From the NCBI GenBank assembly GCA_900546315.1, contig URCP01000001.1, positions 1-64,000 of the forward strand: a stretch of 64,000 nucleotides of DNA, given 5' to 3'. Both the position numbers and the translations under genes were made by a program. Below are positions 8,720 through 15,996 of this stretch, piece by piece (positions within the stretch are counted from its first letter, which is position 1; the number at the start of each line of letters is the position of its first letter). The notes beneath the pieces are model-generated. The model did not search any database and had not been told where the DNA came from. It saw nothing but the letters and a program-made list of their open reading frames with translations. Source of the stretch: an uncultured Eubacteriales bacterium. Its GTDB lineage: Bacteria > Bacillota > Clostridia > Oscillospirales > CAG-272.

Positions 8720-9124
8720 TTGACCGGACAGAAAAGCACAGACGGCGACATACACCTGACCTCTTCAAACATCAAATACCTGATCACCCTCCTGCGTCTC
8801 GGCGGCGACTCCGGAAGCGTCCGCGGGACCGACATCGCCGCGAGTCTCGGGATAACGAAGCCCAGCGCGCATACGATGCTCGTCAGTCTCGCGAAAATGG
8901 AGCTCGTCAGGAAGGACCACTACGGCGGGGCGACCTTCACTCCGAACGGACTGACTCTCGCCGAGAAATATCTTTCCTGTTATGAGGCGCTTGACGCCGA
9001 GATCGGCGGGCTGTTCCCGGACGAGGGACAGGCTCTGTCGCCGATCTGCGCGCTGCTCGCCGAGATGCCTGAGGAAAGCCTCGACTCGATAATCCCGGAC
9101 ACTGCCGGAAAGGCAGGGCAGTGA
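8720..9124 (+). CDS. DtxR/MntR-type transcriptional regulator
   Basis: A 134-residue protein. Residues about 18-75 match the winged helix of the DtxR family: YLITLLRL, a VRGTDIAASLGITKPSAHTMLVSLAKMELV recognition region and the wing HYGGATFTPNG. The start is a TTG at 8720 with AAAGGAG (8704-8710) in front. By eye the metal ligands expected in MntR/DtxR are missing: the family RHE segment reads CYEALD, and the acidic/His pair that follows is replaced by ALSPICALLAEM. It may therefore repress without classical metal binding, or use other residues. It is the obvious candidate to bind the TTAGC boxes. Located 87 bp after feoB in the same operon. Confidence 0.82.
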   Translation: MTGQKSTDGDIHLTSSNIKYLITLLRLGGDSGSVRGTDIAASLGITKPSAHTMLVSLAKMELVRKDHYGGATFTPNGLTLAEKYLSCYEALDAEIGGLFPDEGQALSPICALLAEMPEESLDSIIPDTAGKAGQ

Positions 9125-9126
9125 TC

Positions 9127-9246
9127 ATGCGCACCGCGTCAGATATCATATTCTCGGCGCTGATCACGGCGGCGATAATCACCGCGTTAAGTTTTATCAG
9201 GAAAGCAGCTCGCGGGCTGCTTGAAAAAATAGTCAAGAAAAACTGA
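9127..9246 (+). CDS. 39-residue single-helix membrane peptide in the feo operon
   Basis: An ATG two bases after the stop of the DtxR-type gene opens a 39-codon frame: a short N-terminus, a hydrophobic stretch IIFSALITAAIITALSFI, then a basic amphipathic tail rich in Lys/Arg. Position and topology recall the small FeoB-associated membrane proteins (PF12669-like), but the Cys-rich tail of that family is absent. The near-abutting arrangement suggests coupled translation. No Shine-Dalgarno is obvious. I cannot assign a function; a FeoB accessory subunit is a reasonable guess. Confidence 0.55.
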   Translation: MRTASDIIFSALITAAIITALSFIRKAARGLLEKIVKKN

Positions 9247-9278
9247 TACCGCAAAACACCAGAAAGAAGGATATTAAA

Positions 9279-9545
9279 ATGCTCCGTATAACCTGCAAGA
9301 TAGACGGCATGATGTGCGGAATGTGCGAATCCCACATCAATGACGCAATAAGAAAGAATTTCGACATAAAGAAAGTCTCCTCCTCCCACACAAAGGGCGA
9401 GACAATCATCTCGAGCGAAAAGGACATAGACGACGCGAAGCTGAAGAGTGTCATTGACGAGACCGGATACGAGCTGAAGAGCGTTGAGCGCTCCGACATT
9501 GAGCAAAAAGGCGGTTTCTTCGGGCTCTTCGGAAAGAAGAAATGA
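9279..9545 (+). CDS. Heavy-metal-associated (HMA) domain protein
   Basis: An 88-residue protein with the HMA/CopZ pattern: a first strand ending KIDGMMCGMCESHIND (metal-binding MxCxxC), a central part that varies, and a second half ending VIDETGYEL. The C-terminal end, EQKGGFFGLFGKKK, is hydrophobic-basic and could touch the membrane. GAAGG precedes the start. In Clostridia such single HMA proteins often follow feoB; copper, zinc or iron chaperoning cannot be decided from sequence. The stop codon overlaps the start of the next gene by 4 nt. Confidence 0.85.
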   Translation: MLRITCKIDGMMCGMCESHINDAIRKNFDIKKVSSSHTKGETIISSEKDIDDAKLKSVIDETGYELKSVERSDIEQKGGFFGLFGKKK

Positions 9546-10516
9546 ATCACCGCCACACGTTGATACCTCCGTGCGCCACCGGGGACGTATGTCCCGGGTC
9601 GGAAAACGACGCGGAATGCGTAATCAGCCGTATAGAGGACGCCGACGGCGGAATCGTGACCCTGCGCGCGTTCCGCGTGTTTCCGGGGATCACCCTGATC
9701 TACCGTGACGTCGACACGCGCGGGCACATCGTTCCGCCGGAGCGGAGCGGGACCGTGTTTACAATTGAGCACTGTCTTGAGGGGCAGATCGGGTTCGAGA
9801 CCGGGAGCGGCGTATGCTGTCTCTCACCGGGCGACCTCTCGATCCTCAGCGCCTCGGACATACGCGGCGTATACTTTCCCGGTGAAAGCTGCCACGGGAT
9901 ATCTATCGAGATCGATACCGCGGAAACTCCACGGTGCCTCTCCTGCTTTCTCGAGGACGTGAAGGTCGACCCGGCGGGTCTGATGCGCGGTTTCACCGAG
10001 AACGGCGGGAGCTACACGGCGCGCTCGGACGCCGCGATCGCGCATATATTCTCCGAGCTTTACAGCGTGCCCGAAAGCATCCGGCGCGGGTATTTCAAGG
10101 TCAAGATACTCGAGCTCTTGCTCTTTCTCTCGACAGTGCCGTCCCTCTCCGACAGTATACACCCGAGAGCCGCGACGCGGTCACAGGCAGCGATGGCGGA
10201 CAGCATGAGCGCGTATATCTCGGAGCACCTCGATGAGCGCGTGACGATAGATATGCTGTCGCGTGAGTTCCATGTCTCCCCGACGCAGATAAAAACAGGG
10301 TTCAGAGCCGTCTACGGCGTCTCCTTCGGCAGGTTCGCCAGAGACATGAAGATGCGCGCGGCGGCGGGACTGCTGCGCTCGACCGAACACACCGTGCTCG
10401 AGATCGCCGGAATGGTCGGGTACGACAACGCGTCGAAATTCGCGAAGGCGTTCCGCGACTCGACCGGGATGTCTCCGAACGAGTACCGCTCGGCGGATAT
10501 TCCGACCGGCGCGTAA
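9542..10516 (+). CDS. AraC-family regulator, PchR-like
   Basis: A 324-residue regulator. The N-terminal part (about 60-170) looks like the PchR-type sensory domain of AraC proteins linked to iron or siderophore genes (GITLIYRDVDTRGH, FTIEHCLEGQIGFE, CCLSPGDLSI). The C-terminal ~100 residues are a double HTH: RVTIDMLSREFHVSPTQIK and VLEIAGMVGYDNASKFAKAF, then F(R)DSTGMSPNEYR. The ATGA overlap with the HMA gene implies translational coupling, so it belongs to the feo transcript. Directly after the stop lie two perfect direct repeats that abut the next promoter and are its likely target. An activator of the following operon is the simplest reading. Confidence 0.88.
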   Translation: MNHRHTLIPPCATGDVCPGSENDAECVISRIEDADGGIVTLRAFRVFPGITLIYRDVDTRGHIVPPERSGTVFTIEHCLEGQIGFETGSGVCCLSPGDLSILSASDIRGVYFPGESCHGISIEIDTAETPRCLSCFLEDVKVDPAGLMRGFTENGGSYTARSDAAIAHIFSELYSVPESIRRGYFKVKILELLLFLSTVPSLSDSIHPRAATRSQAAMADSMSAYISEHLDERVTIDMLSREFHVSPTQIKTGFRAVYGVSFGRFARDMKMRAAAGLLRSTEHTVLEIAGMVGYDNASKFAKAFRDSTGMSPNEYRSADIPTGA

Positions 10517-10517
10517 C

Positions 10518-10552
10518 CCGTCCGTATGGAGCGGATTTCCGTCCGTATGGAG
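10518..10552 (+). promoter_or_regulatory. Probable AraC activator site: two direct repeats
   Basis: CCGTCCGTATGGAG occurs at 10518-10531 and again without change at 10539-10552, 21 bp apart (two helical turns). The second copy abuts the -35 at 10553. A partial third copy, CCGTCCGATATG, lies at 10563-10574 inside the promoter. Direct repeats next to the -35 are the normal arrangement for AraC-type activation. Confidence 0.7.
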
Positions 10553-10581
10553 TTGAACCCAACCGTCCGATATGCTATAAT
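10553..10581 (+). promoter_or_regulatory. Promoter of the DUF2325-DUF3793-flavodoxin operon
   Basis: TTGAAC (10553-10558), a 17-bp spacer and TATAAT (10576-10581). Confidence 0.8.
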
Positions 10582-10630
10582 ATCAATACAAGAACGCTCG
10601 CGGGAGTGAGCGTTCGGTTTATCCCCACAG

Positions 10631-10646
10631 GTTAGCAACTGCTAAC
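10631..10646. promoter_or_regulatory. Iron-box operator before DUF2325
   Basis: GTTAGC-AACT-GCTAAC, a perfect 6+6 palindrome with the same half-site as the feo operators, 50 bp after the -10 and 22 bp before the ATG. Confidence 0.75.
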
Positions 10647-10667
10647 TCAAGGAAAAGGAGTTAACAA

Positions 10668-10958
10668 ATGAGTGTTGTGATAATAGGCGGCAACGAGTGC
10701 ATGACCCGCCGCTACAAGGATATCTGCGAGGAATATGACTGCGACGCGAAGGTATACGCGAAAATGAGCGACGGAATCCGCGGGATAGGCTCCCCGGACC
10801 TTATCGTCCTCTTCACGGCGACAATGTCGCACAAGATGCTGCACGCTGTTATACGCGAGACGAAGGGGCAGGACGTCCGCATAGCGCGCAGCCAGTCGAG
10901 CTCGGTCTCGGCTCTGAAGAATCTGCTTGAAGAGCACACCGGATGTCTGAGGAACTGA
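10668..10958 (+). CDS. DUF2325 domain protein
   Basis: A 96-residue protein with the DUF2325 (PF10087) pattern: MSVVIIGGNECMTRRYKDIC at the start, PDLIVLFTATMSHKM in the middle and RSQSSSVSALKNLLEEH at the end. The fold is probably a small Rossmann-like domain; function is unknown. AAAGGAG precedes the ATG. It heads an operon with DUF3793 and flavodoxin, controlled by an iron-box and an AraC-like site, which argues for a role in the iron-starvation response rather than housekeeping. Confidence 0.88.
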   Translation: MSVVIIGGNECMTRRYKDICEEYDCDAKVYAKMSDGIRGIGSPDLIVLFTATMSHKMLHAVIRETKGQDVRIARSQSSSVSALKNLLEEHTGCLRN

Positions 10959-11491
10959 TAGTCGACTTCGCGTCACCGACCCTCGCCGGGATAAAGACCG
11001 GGAGCCTATTCTCGGGAGAGTGCGGCGGAAAAGAGGAGCTCTCCGAATTCGCCGCGCGGATGAACCGCCGCCTGACGCCGCACGGGCTCAGGCTGATGCC
11101 GCTCAGGTTCAACGAGAAGCGCGCGCTGATGTATATCTACCGCCCGGAAAGGCTCCGTGAGGATCTCGACGACCCGCTGGCGAAGGAAATACTCGGCGCG
11201 CTCGGATACCCGCTTGAGAGCGGCGGACGCTGCATCGCGAAGCTCGCGAAAAGAGTGCGCGAAAACAAGACTTTTCCGCACGAGATCGGACTTTTCCTCG
11301 GATATCCGTCAGAGGATGTCAAAGGCTTCATCTCTGGCGAGAAACCGAAATGCACAGGCATGTGGAAAGTCTACGGCAACATCGACTCCGCGAAGTCAAA
11401 ATTTGACGCCTACCGTAACTGCACGCGCATCATGCGCGAATACTACCGCAGGACAAAATCGATGGATAAACTCATCATGGGTTGTTCATAA
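10943..11491 (+). CDS. DUF3793 family protein
   Basis: A 182-residue protein matching DUF3793 (PF12672): an N-terminal SPTLAGIKTGSLFS, a central RFNEKRALMYIYRPERL, HEIGLFLGYPSEDVKGFI and a C-terminal WKVYGNIDSAKSKFDAYRNC. The family is restricted mainly to anaerobic Clostridia, often next to flavodoxin and DUF2325, and has no established function. It overlaps the DUF2325 gene by 16 nt in another frame, so the two are probably translated together. The HEIGLFLGYP motif is the most conserved part as I recall it. Confidence 0.85.
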   Translation: MSEELIVDFASPTLAGIKTGSLFSGECGGKEELSEFAARMNRRLTPHGLRLMPLRFNEKRALMYIYRPERLREDLDDPLAKEILGALGYPLESGGRCIAKLAKRVRENKTFPHEIGLFLGYPSEDVKGFISGEKPKCTGMWKVYGNIDSAKSKFDAYRNCTRIMREYYRRTKSMDKLIMGCS

Positions 11492-11550
11492 TACCCGTCG
11501 GAAGTGACCGACAAAATTTTTATAATAATCTAAGAAAGGGAATACCAATT

Positions 11551-11970
11551 ATGAAAACAGCAGTTGTATACTGGAGCGGAACAGGAAACACCGAAACGAT
11601 GGCGAACGCCGTCGCGGAGGGAGCGAAGAAGAAGGGCGCGGAGGTCACTCTCATGACGTCCGCTGAATTCGACGCGTCGATGATCGACAATTTCGACACG
11701 ATAGCTTTCGGCTGCCCGGCAATGGGAGCTGAGGTCCTCGAGGAAGAGGAATTCGAGCCGATGTTCTCCGCCTGCGAGCCGAAGCTGAATGGCAAGAAGA
11801 TAGCGCTCTTCGGTTCCTACGGCTGGGGAGACGGCGAGTGGATGAGAAACTGGGAGGAGGCTTGCAAGGCTGACGGCGCGATCCTCGCCTGCGACAGCGT
11901 TATCTGCAACGACGCTCCGGATGACAACGGAATCGCCGAGTGCGAAGCTCTCGGCGCCGCTCTCGCGTAA
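11551..11970 (+). CDS. Flavodoxin
   Basis: A 139-residue short-chain flavodoxin. The FMN phosphate loop is WSGTGNTETMA near the N-terminus; the second FMN loop is FGCPAMGAEVLEEEEF, and FGSYGWGDGEWM forms the third. A low-potential electron carrier that replaces ferredoxin when iron is short, which fits its place in the iron-box operon. The start at 11551 (MKTAVVYW) is favoured by family alignment and by AAAGGG before it; upstream in-frame codons from 11482 are not needed. Residues C-terminal of the third loop appear complete. Confidence 0.92.
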   Translation: MKTAVVYWSGTGNTETMANAVAEGAKKKGAEVTLMTSAEFDASMIDNFDTIAFGCPAMGAEVLEEEEFEPMFSACEPKLNGKKIALFGSYGWGDGEWMRNWEEACKADGAILACDSVICNDAPDDNGIAECEALGAALA

Positions 11971-11981
11971 AAGACAAAAAT

Positions 11982-12013
11982 AAGTCCGGACGATATCCGC
12001 CCGGGCTTTTTTC
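11982..12013 (+). terminator. Terminator after flavodoxin
   Basis: An AAGTCCGGACG arm pairs with CGCCCGGGCTT (one mismatch and G-U pairs), followed by TTTTTT. Confidence 0.7.
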
Positions 12014-12065
12014 TTGCTCCACACTTCCGGTCATATGTCAGAATTGTAAATATTACGTATTATAC

Positions 12066-12094
12066 TTGAAATCTGCCGCGCAAAATGATACAAT
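12066..12094 (+). promoter_or_regulatory. Promoter of the GDPD gene
   Basis: TTGAAA (12066-12071), a 17-bp spacer and TACAAT (12089-12094). Confidence 0.75.
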
Positions 12095-12131
12095 TATTGG
12101 TAAAGGGAATCAATGAAAGAAGGAAAGCAAA

Positions 12132-12956
12132 ATGAGATTCGATCTGAGAGAAACTGCGGCGGACCACACCGTAATCTGTGCCCACCGCGGAATATGGGGA
12201 GGAAACATCCCATGCAACAACATAAAAGCCTACGACATAGCCCTCTCGCAGGGAGCGGACATGGTCGAAATAGACGTGACCAGAGCCGCAGACGGCGAGC
12301 TGTTCATCTTCCATCCCGGCATGGAACCGGCTCATCTCGGGAAGAGCGTCGACATACGGAAAATGAACTCGGACGAGATCCGCGAGCTCCGTTATGTGAA
12401 CTACGACAACGTCCCGACGACAACAGGACTGAACACACTCGATGAGGTGCTCGAACACCTGAAAGGCAAATGCTTCATAAACGTCGACAAATTCGGCGAC
12501 AACCCGACGGAGATCATCGCGGATATCGCGCGGCACGACATGAAGGACCAGATAGTCCTCAAATGCGCGCCGGACGAGGCGAGCCTCTCTGTCATCGAGA
12601 AGTACGCGTCGGATATCCAGTTTCTGCCGGTAATATGGAAGGACAACGGCACGCACGAGATGCTTAAAAACCGGGATATAAACTACGTCGGCGCGGAGCT
12701 TCTTTTCAGGAACGAAAACGAGGACGTCGGAAGAGCCGACTACCGCGAACTGCTACACCGCGATAGAAAGCTCTGCTGGATAAACACGATAGTTTACGAC
12801 TACAGAGCGGTCATCTCAGCCGGACATACCGACGACGCGGCGCTCTGCGGCGACCCGGCCTCCGGCTGGGGCTGGAGCGCGGACAACTTTGATATAATCC
12901 AGACCGACTGGGTCCTCGCGCTTAAGGACTACCTGAAAAAGACCGGAAGAAAATGA
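12132..12956 (+). CDS. Glycerophosphodiester phosphodiesterase family protein
   Basis: A 274-residue GDPD-fold TIM barrel (PF03009). The HRG motif (AHRGIWGGN), the metal-binding EIDV and the general region FHPGMEP follow in the usual order; the second catalytic His is kept but the following Asp of the common HD pair is replaced by Pro. Later segments (INVDKFGDNP, and WINTIVYDYR near the end) fit the barrel. No signal peptide, so it should act in the cytosol on glycerophosphodiesters from lipid turnover. AAGAAGGAAAG lies before the ATG. It is a single-gene unit between its own promoter and a bidirectional terminator. The substrate may deviate because of the altered HD motif. Confidence 0.82.
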   Translation: MRFDLRETAADHTVICAHRGIWGGNIPCNNIKAYDIALSQGADMVEIDVTRAADGELFIFHPGMEPAHLGKSVDIRKMNSDEIRELRYVNYDNVPTTTGLNTLDEVLEHLKGKCFINVDKFGDNPTEIIADIARHDMKDQIVLKCAPDEASLSVIEKYASDIQFLPVIWKDNGTHEMLKNRDINYVGAELLFRNENEDVGRADYRELLHRDRKLCWINTIVYDYRAVISAGHTDDAALCGDPASGWGWSADNFDIIQTDWVLALKDYLKKTGRK

Positions 12957-12962
12957 GTCGGA

Positions 12963-12999
12963 AAAATATCCCGAGGGGAGCGTCCCTTCGGGATATTTT
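12963..12999. terminator. Bidirectional terminator between converging genes
   Basis: AAATATCCCGA pairs with TCGGGATATTT around an inner GGGA/TCCC stem; A and T runs at both ends serve the GDPD gene (+) and the SMP-30 operon (-). Confidence 0.75.
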
Positions 13000-13057
13000 G
13001 TATGGAAACACTGAATAACCCGGGTTTTCGCGAAAGCAGCCTTAAATCAGTGTTTCC

Positions 13058-13879
13058 TTATATCTCGCATATATACATCCCGCCGGCGGTGGGTTCGTCC
13101 GGGCGGGGCTTTTTCGCCTTCGCGGTTGTTATGTACATGGTGTTCCCGTGGACGCAGCAGGCAGTGACGTCCTTTACAGGAAGGAAAATCGTATCCATGA
13201 TCTTTCCGTCCGGCGAATAAATGCAGACACGCCCGCCGCCGTCGCACTCCGCGACGCAAATACGCCCGTCGGAAAGGACGCACATTCCGTCCGGCAGCCC
13301 GCCGTCAGTCACCGTGTGAAAGACACGGCGCTCGCTGACGTCCCCGGTCGCGTGGTCGTAATCGTAGGCGTAGATGTTCGCCGACGGCGTGTCGATAAAA
13401 TAGAAGACTTTGCCGTCGGGTGAGAAGCCCATGCCGTTCGCCGTTGTGGCGCCGGTGATGATCTTCTTCGCTGTGCCGTCCGGGGATATCGAAAAACAGC
13501 CGCTCATGCCGGTCATGGGCTCTGAGTCGCCCTTCGTTCCGACGAGTATACGCCCCTCGGGGTCGATACAGCCGTCGTTGTACCTGAACCTCGTATCGGT
13601 CTCAGGATGAGCTATAAGAGTGAGCTCGCCATTATCCGGGTCAAAGGCGTAAACGCCGTCCTTAAGCGCCGCGGCGAGTCTTCCGTCTGGCATCAGAGCT
13701 ATCCAGCCGACGAGCGACGGCATCGTGTAGGTTCCGCACGAGTGGTCCTCCGGAGATATCGCGAAGATACGTCCCTTTCGTATCTCGATCGCCCAGACGA
13801 CGTTTCTCTTTTCGTCATAGCACGGATTCTCGAGCAGCACCGCGCTGTTGTAATAGAATAATTCCGCTTGTTTCTCCAT
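13058..13879 (-). CDS. SMP-30/gluconolactonase family protein
   Basis: A 273-residue six-bladed propeller enzyme of the SMP-30/LRE family (PF08450). The metal and catalytic positions are visible: Glu in LLENPCYDE, Asn in YNDGCIDPEGR, Asn in TANGMGFSPDG and Asp in LPDGMCVLSDG. Members hydrolyse sugar lactones with a divalent metal. No signal peptide. The start MEKQAELFYY (13879) is preferred over an upstream ATG at 13912 that would overlap the previous gene's stop; a GGAG lies about 11 nt before it. It is the last gene of the sortase-rlmA-GT2 group on the minus strand. The true lactone substrate is not predictable. Confidence 0.85.
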   Translation of the reverse strand: MEKQAELFYYNSAVLLENPCYDEKRNVVWAIEIRKGRIFAISPEDHSCGTYTMPSLVGWIALMPDGRLAAALKDGVYAFDPDNGELTLIAHPETDTRFRYNDGCIDPEGRILVGTKGDSEPMTGMSGCFSISPDGTAKKIITGATTANGMGFSPDGKVFYFIDTPSANIYAYDYDHATGDVSERRVFHTVTDGGLPDGMCVLSDGRICVAECDGGGRVCIYSPDGKIMDTIFLPVKDVTACCVHGNTMYITTAKAKKPRPDEPTAGGMYICEI

Positions 13880-13880
13880 T

Positions 13881-14405
13881 TTATAAAATCTCCGTTTGCC
13901 GGTCCGCGCCATTCGCGGGGTGTCTCACCGGCTGGTGCGACGCGATGTACCTCTCGAGTATCGACGCCGTTTCGGCACAGATATCGCCGCACGGGCGTTT
14001 TCTGTAATATTCGCTCGTCCGCTCCGACGGGCGAAGCGGGTCCGTCTCCGCCTCACGGATACCGAGCAGCTCACGGCAGATTATCGTTCCATGCTCCGCG
14101 CGGAATGACGACGCTATATCCTGTACGACGGCGTAGACTCTCGCTTTGCCGTCGCGCTTCTCCTCATCTGTCGACGGGTCTTCACCGCCATACAGCTGCG
14201 CTACGACGAACAGAGCGCCGGACAATGTCCCGCAAACCTCGCGCATACGCCCCATCCCGCCGCCGAACGGCTGAGACAGCCTGAGCACGAGCGTTTCAGG
14301 AAGCCCGATGACATCGGCGTAAGCGCCCGCGACCGACTGAGCGCAGTTGTAGCCGGAGAGAAACAGCTCCTTCGCGCGTCTTCCGCGCCCGGTTATCTCA
14401 GTCAT
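13881..14405 (-). CDS. C_GCAxxG_C_C family redox protein
   Basis: A 174-residue protein of the C_GCAxxG_C_C family (PF09719). The Cys landmarks are GYNCAQSV near the N-terminus, FGGGMGRMREVCGTLSGALF, ICRELLG and RPCGDICAETASILE at the end. The family is thought to be redox-active or to bind metal and is common in anaerobes. It overlaps the GT2 stop by 4 nt and stops 1 nt before the SMP-30 start, so it is tightly packed in the operon. Its C-terminus beyond residue 155 is variable and hydrophilic. Confidence 0.85.
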   Translation of the reverse strand: MTEITGRGRRAKELFLSGYNCAQSVAGAYADVIGLPETLVLRLSQPFGGGMGRMREVCGTLSGALFVVAQLYGGEDPSTDEEKRDGKARVYAVVQDIASSFRAEHGTIICRELLGIREAETDPLRPSERTSEYYRKRPCGDICAETASILERYIASHQPVRHPANGADRQTEIL

Positions 14406-15133
14406 CTGTCCTTCGCCAGGCGGTTGCGCTTCTTTATGCCGCGGACATCTCGGAGCATCTTCAGGCTGTCACGGAAGACATTGACCTTGCTCGCGCGGTG
14501 GTTTATGACCTTGACCGGCATCTCGCGTATCACAGCGCCCATATTCTTCGCCTTTATAAGCGCCTCGAAATCGAACGCGAAGCCGTCCACCTCACAGGTG
14601 CTGAATATCTTCCGCGCGGTCTCCCGTCTGAAGCACTTGAAGCCGCACTGCGAGTCGCTGAGCCTGAACCCCGCCGCGAGCGCGAGGCACTTTATATACG
14701 TCTTCGACGCGATCTTCCGGAGCAGCGTGTAGCCCTCGTAGCCGTCCTTTGAGAGGTTTCTCGACCCGATTATGATATCAGCCTCCGGGTCCTTCTCAAA
14801 GCGCTCCACAGCCTCCGCGACGACGTCGAGACCGTACGCGAGGTCGCAGTCGGTGAAGATTACGATATTCCCTTCGGCGGCGAGGACGCCGGTGCGTATC
14901 GCGCAGCCCTTTCCGCGGTTCGTTTCGTATCCGACCGTCCGTATATGATCGTCGCCGAAGGACTCAACCTTAGCGCGGCACCCGTCGGTGCTGCCGTCGT
15001 CCGAGAAGATCACCTCGTAATCATATCCGTCCCGGTTCCCGAAGGTCTTCTTCATATATTCCGAAACCGTCCGCAGTGTCGCGTCGATTATTCCGGATTC
15101 ATTGTACATTGGTATGCAGAGTGAAATTTTCAT
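14402..15133 (-). CDS. Glycosyltransferase family 2, dolichyl/polyprenyl-phosphate sugar synthase-like
   Basis: A 243-residue GT2 enzyme. It begins MKISLCIPMYNESGII; the nucleotide-sugar site contains SDDGSTDG and the DxD-like TDCDLAYG; NRGKGCAIRTG, IIGSRNLSKDGYEG and SQCGFKCFRRETA are typical of the Alg5/DPM1-type subgroup that loads a sugar onto a polyprenyl phosphate. No C-terminal membrane helices are present, unlike CsbB or GtrB. A donor synthase for surface glycosylation is likely; it could supply a YfhO-type transferase such as the one at 2143. The gene overlaps its downstream neighbour by 4 nt. Confidence 0.85.
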   Translation of the reverse strand: MKISLCIPMYNESGIIDATLRTVSEYMKKTFGNRDGYDYEVIFSDDGSTDGCRAKVESFGDDHIRTVGYETNRGKGCAIRTGVLAAEGNIVIFTDCDLAYGLDVVAEAVERFEKDPEADIIIGSRNLSKDGYEGYTLLRKIASKTYIKCLALAAGFRLSDSQCGFKCFRRETARKIFSTCEVDGFAFDFEALIKAKNMGAVIREMPVKVINHRASKVNVFRDSLKMLRDVRGIKKRNRLAKDR

Positions 15134-15161
15134 CTGATTTTACCTTTCATGAAGGTCAATA

Positions 15162-15995
15162 TTATTTTTTCCGGTAGACGAATATATCGAAATCCGCCGT
15201 CACGTCAAGCGAGTCTATCGCGTCGAGCTTCGACATATCCTCCTTCGACGTGCGGAACGCGTACGGAGTCATAAGAAACAGCGCGCGCAGAGCCTCGCTC
15301 CCGCAATTAAAGGAATAGCTCAGCTCCTCCGCCGACACCTCTTCGAATCCCTCCGGAAGGTCGCGTCTGCCATCGTTTTCGTACGCCTCAGCGTAGACCG
15401 CCCTTTTCAGCTCATAGAGGTGTCTTCTCCCGGCGGCGCCGACAATCAGGTATCCGCCGGGTCTCAGCACCCTCGCGAACTCGTTCTCGGCAATCGGAGC
15501 AAAAAGACTTATTACGGCGTCGGCGCACCTGTCGACGACCGGCATCTCAAATACGCTCGAAACGGCGAAGGACGCGCCGCTGCCGCTCTTCTTCGCCCTC
15601 TTCGCGGCGTGATCGCAGGCATGCTTTGACAGGTCGAAGCCTATGACGTCCGCGGTTCTTCCGGAAGCTCTGAGCGACACCGCGAGGCGGTCGGTATAGT
15701 ATCCCTCTCCGCACCCGGCGTCGATGACGACGGCGTTTTTTACCGTCTCAAGCGCCCTTGACACCGTCGAGTTTATCACGTCCGAAAACCGCTCATAGCT
15801 TCCCCCGTCAAGGAAGGAAGTGCGCGAGCGGACCATGTCCCTGTCGTCGCCGGAGGTGCCGGACGCCCTCGTGAGCGTCACGTATCCGCTCCTCGCGATG
15901 TCAAAGCAGTGACGCTTCGGGCAGAAAAGGCTGTTCCCCTCTCTCGTCATCCCGCCGCCGCAGACCGGACAGCGCAGTATATCTTCTCCCGCCAT
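15162..15995 (-). CDS. rlmA: 23S rRNA (guanine-N1)-methyltransferase RlmA family
   Basis: A 277-residue methyltransferase. The N-terminal zinc finger CPVCGGGM-C-H (Cys 9 and 12, then LFCPKRHCFD) followed by ARSGYVTL is the RlmA signature. The Rossmann part has VIDAGCGEGYYTDRL (motif I), GFDLSKHACDHAAKR (motif II) and ISLFAPIAENEFARVLRPGG. Family members methylate G745 or G748 of 23S rRNA. It starts 1 nt after the sortase stop and belongs to the same transcript. Assignment to the RlmAI or RlmAII subtype is not possible here. Confidence 0.88.
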   Translation of the reverse strand: MAGEDILRCPVCGGGMTREGNSLFCPKRHCFDIARSGYVTLTRASGTSGDDRDMVRSRTSFLDGGSYERFSDVINSTVSRALETVKNAVVIDAGCGEGYYTDRLAVSLRASGRTADVIGFDLSKHACDHAAKRAKKSGSGASFAVSSVFEMPVVDRCADAVISLFAPIAENEFARVLRPGGYLIVGAAGRRHLYELKRAVYAEAYENDGRRDLPEGFEEVSAEELSYSFNCGSEALRALFLMTPYAFRTSKEDMSKLDAIDSLDVTADFDIFVYRKK

Positions 15996-15996
15996 A

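Noticed and set aside
6704..8755. A 683-codon open frame on the minus strand opposite feoB
   Set aside because: The translation is a charge-rich, low-complexity shadow (Asp, Glu, Arg, Val) of the GC-rich feoB codons, with no family pattern and no Shine-Dalgarno; FeoB is unambiguous.
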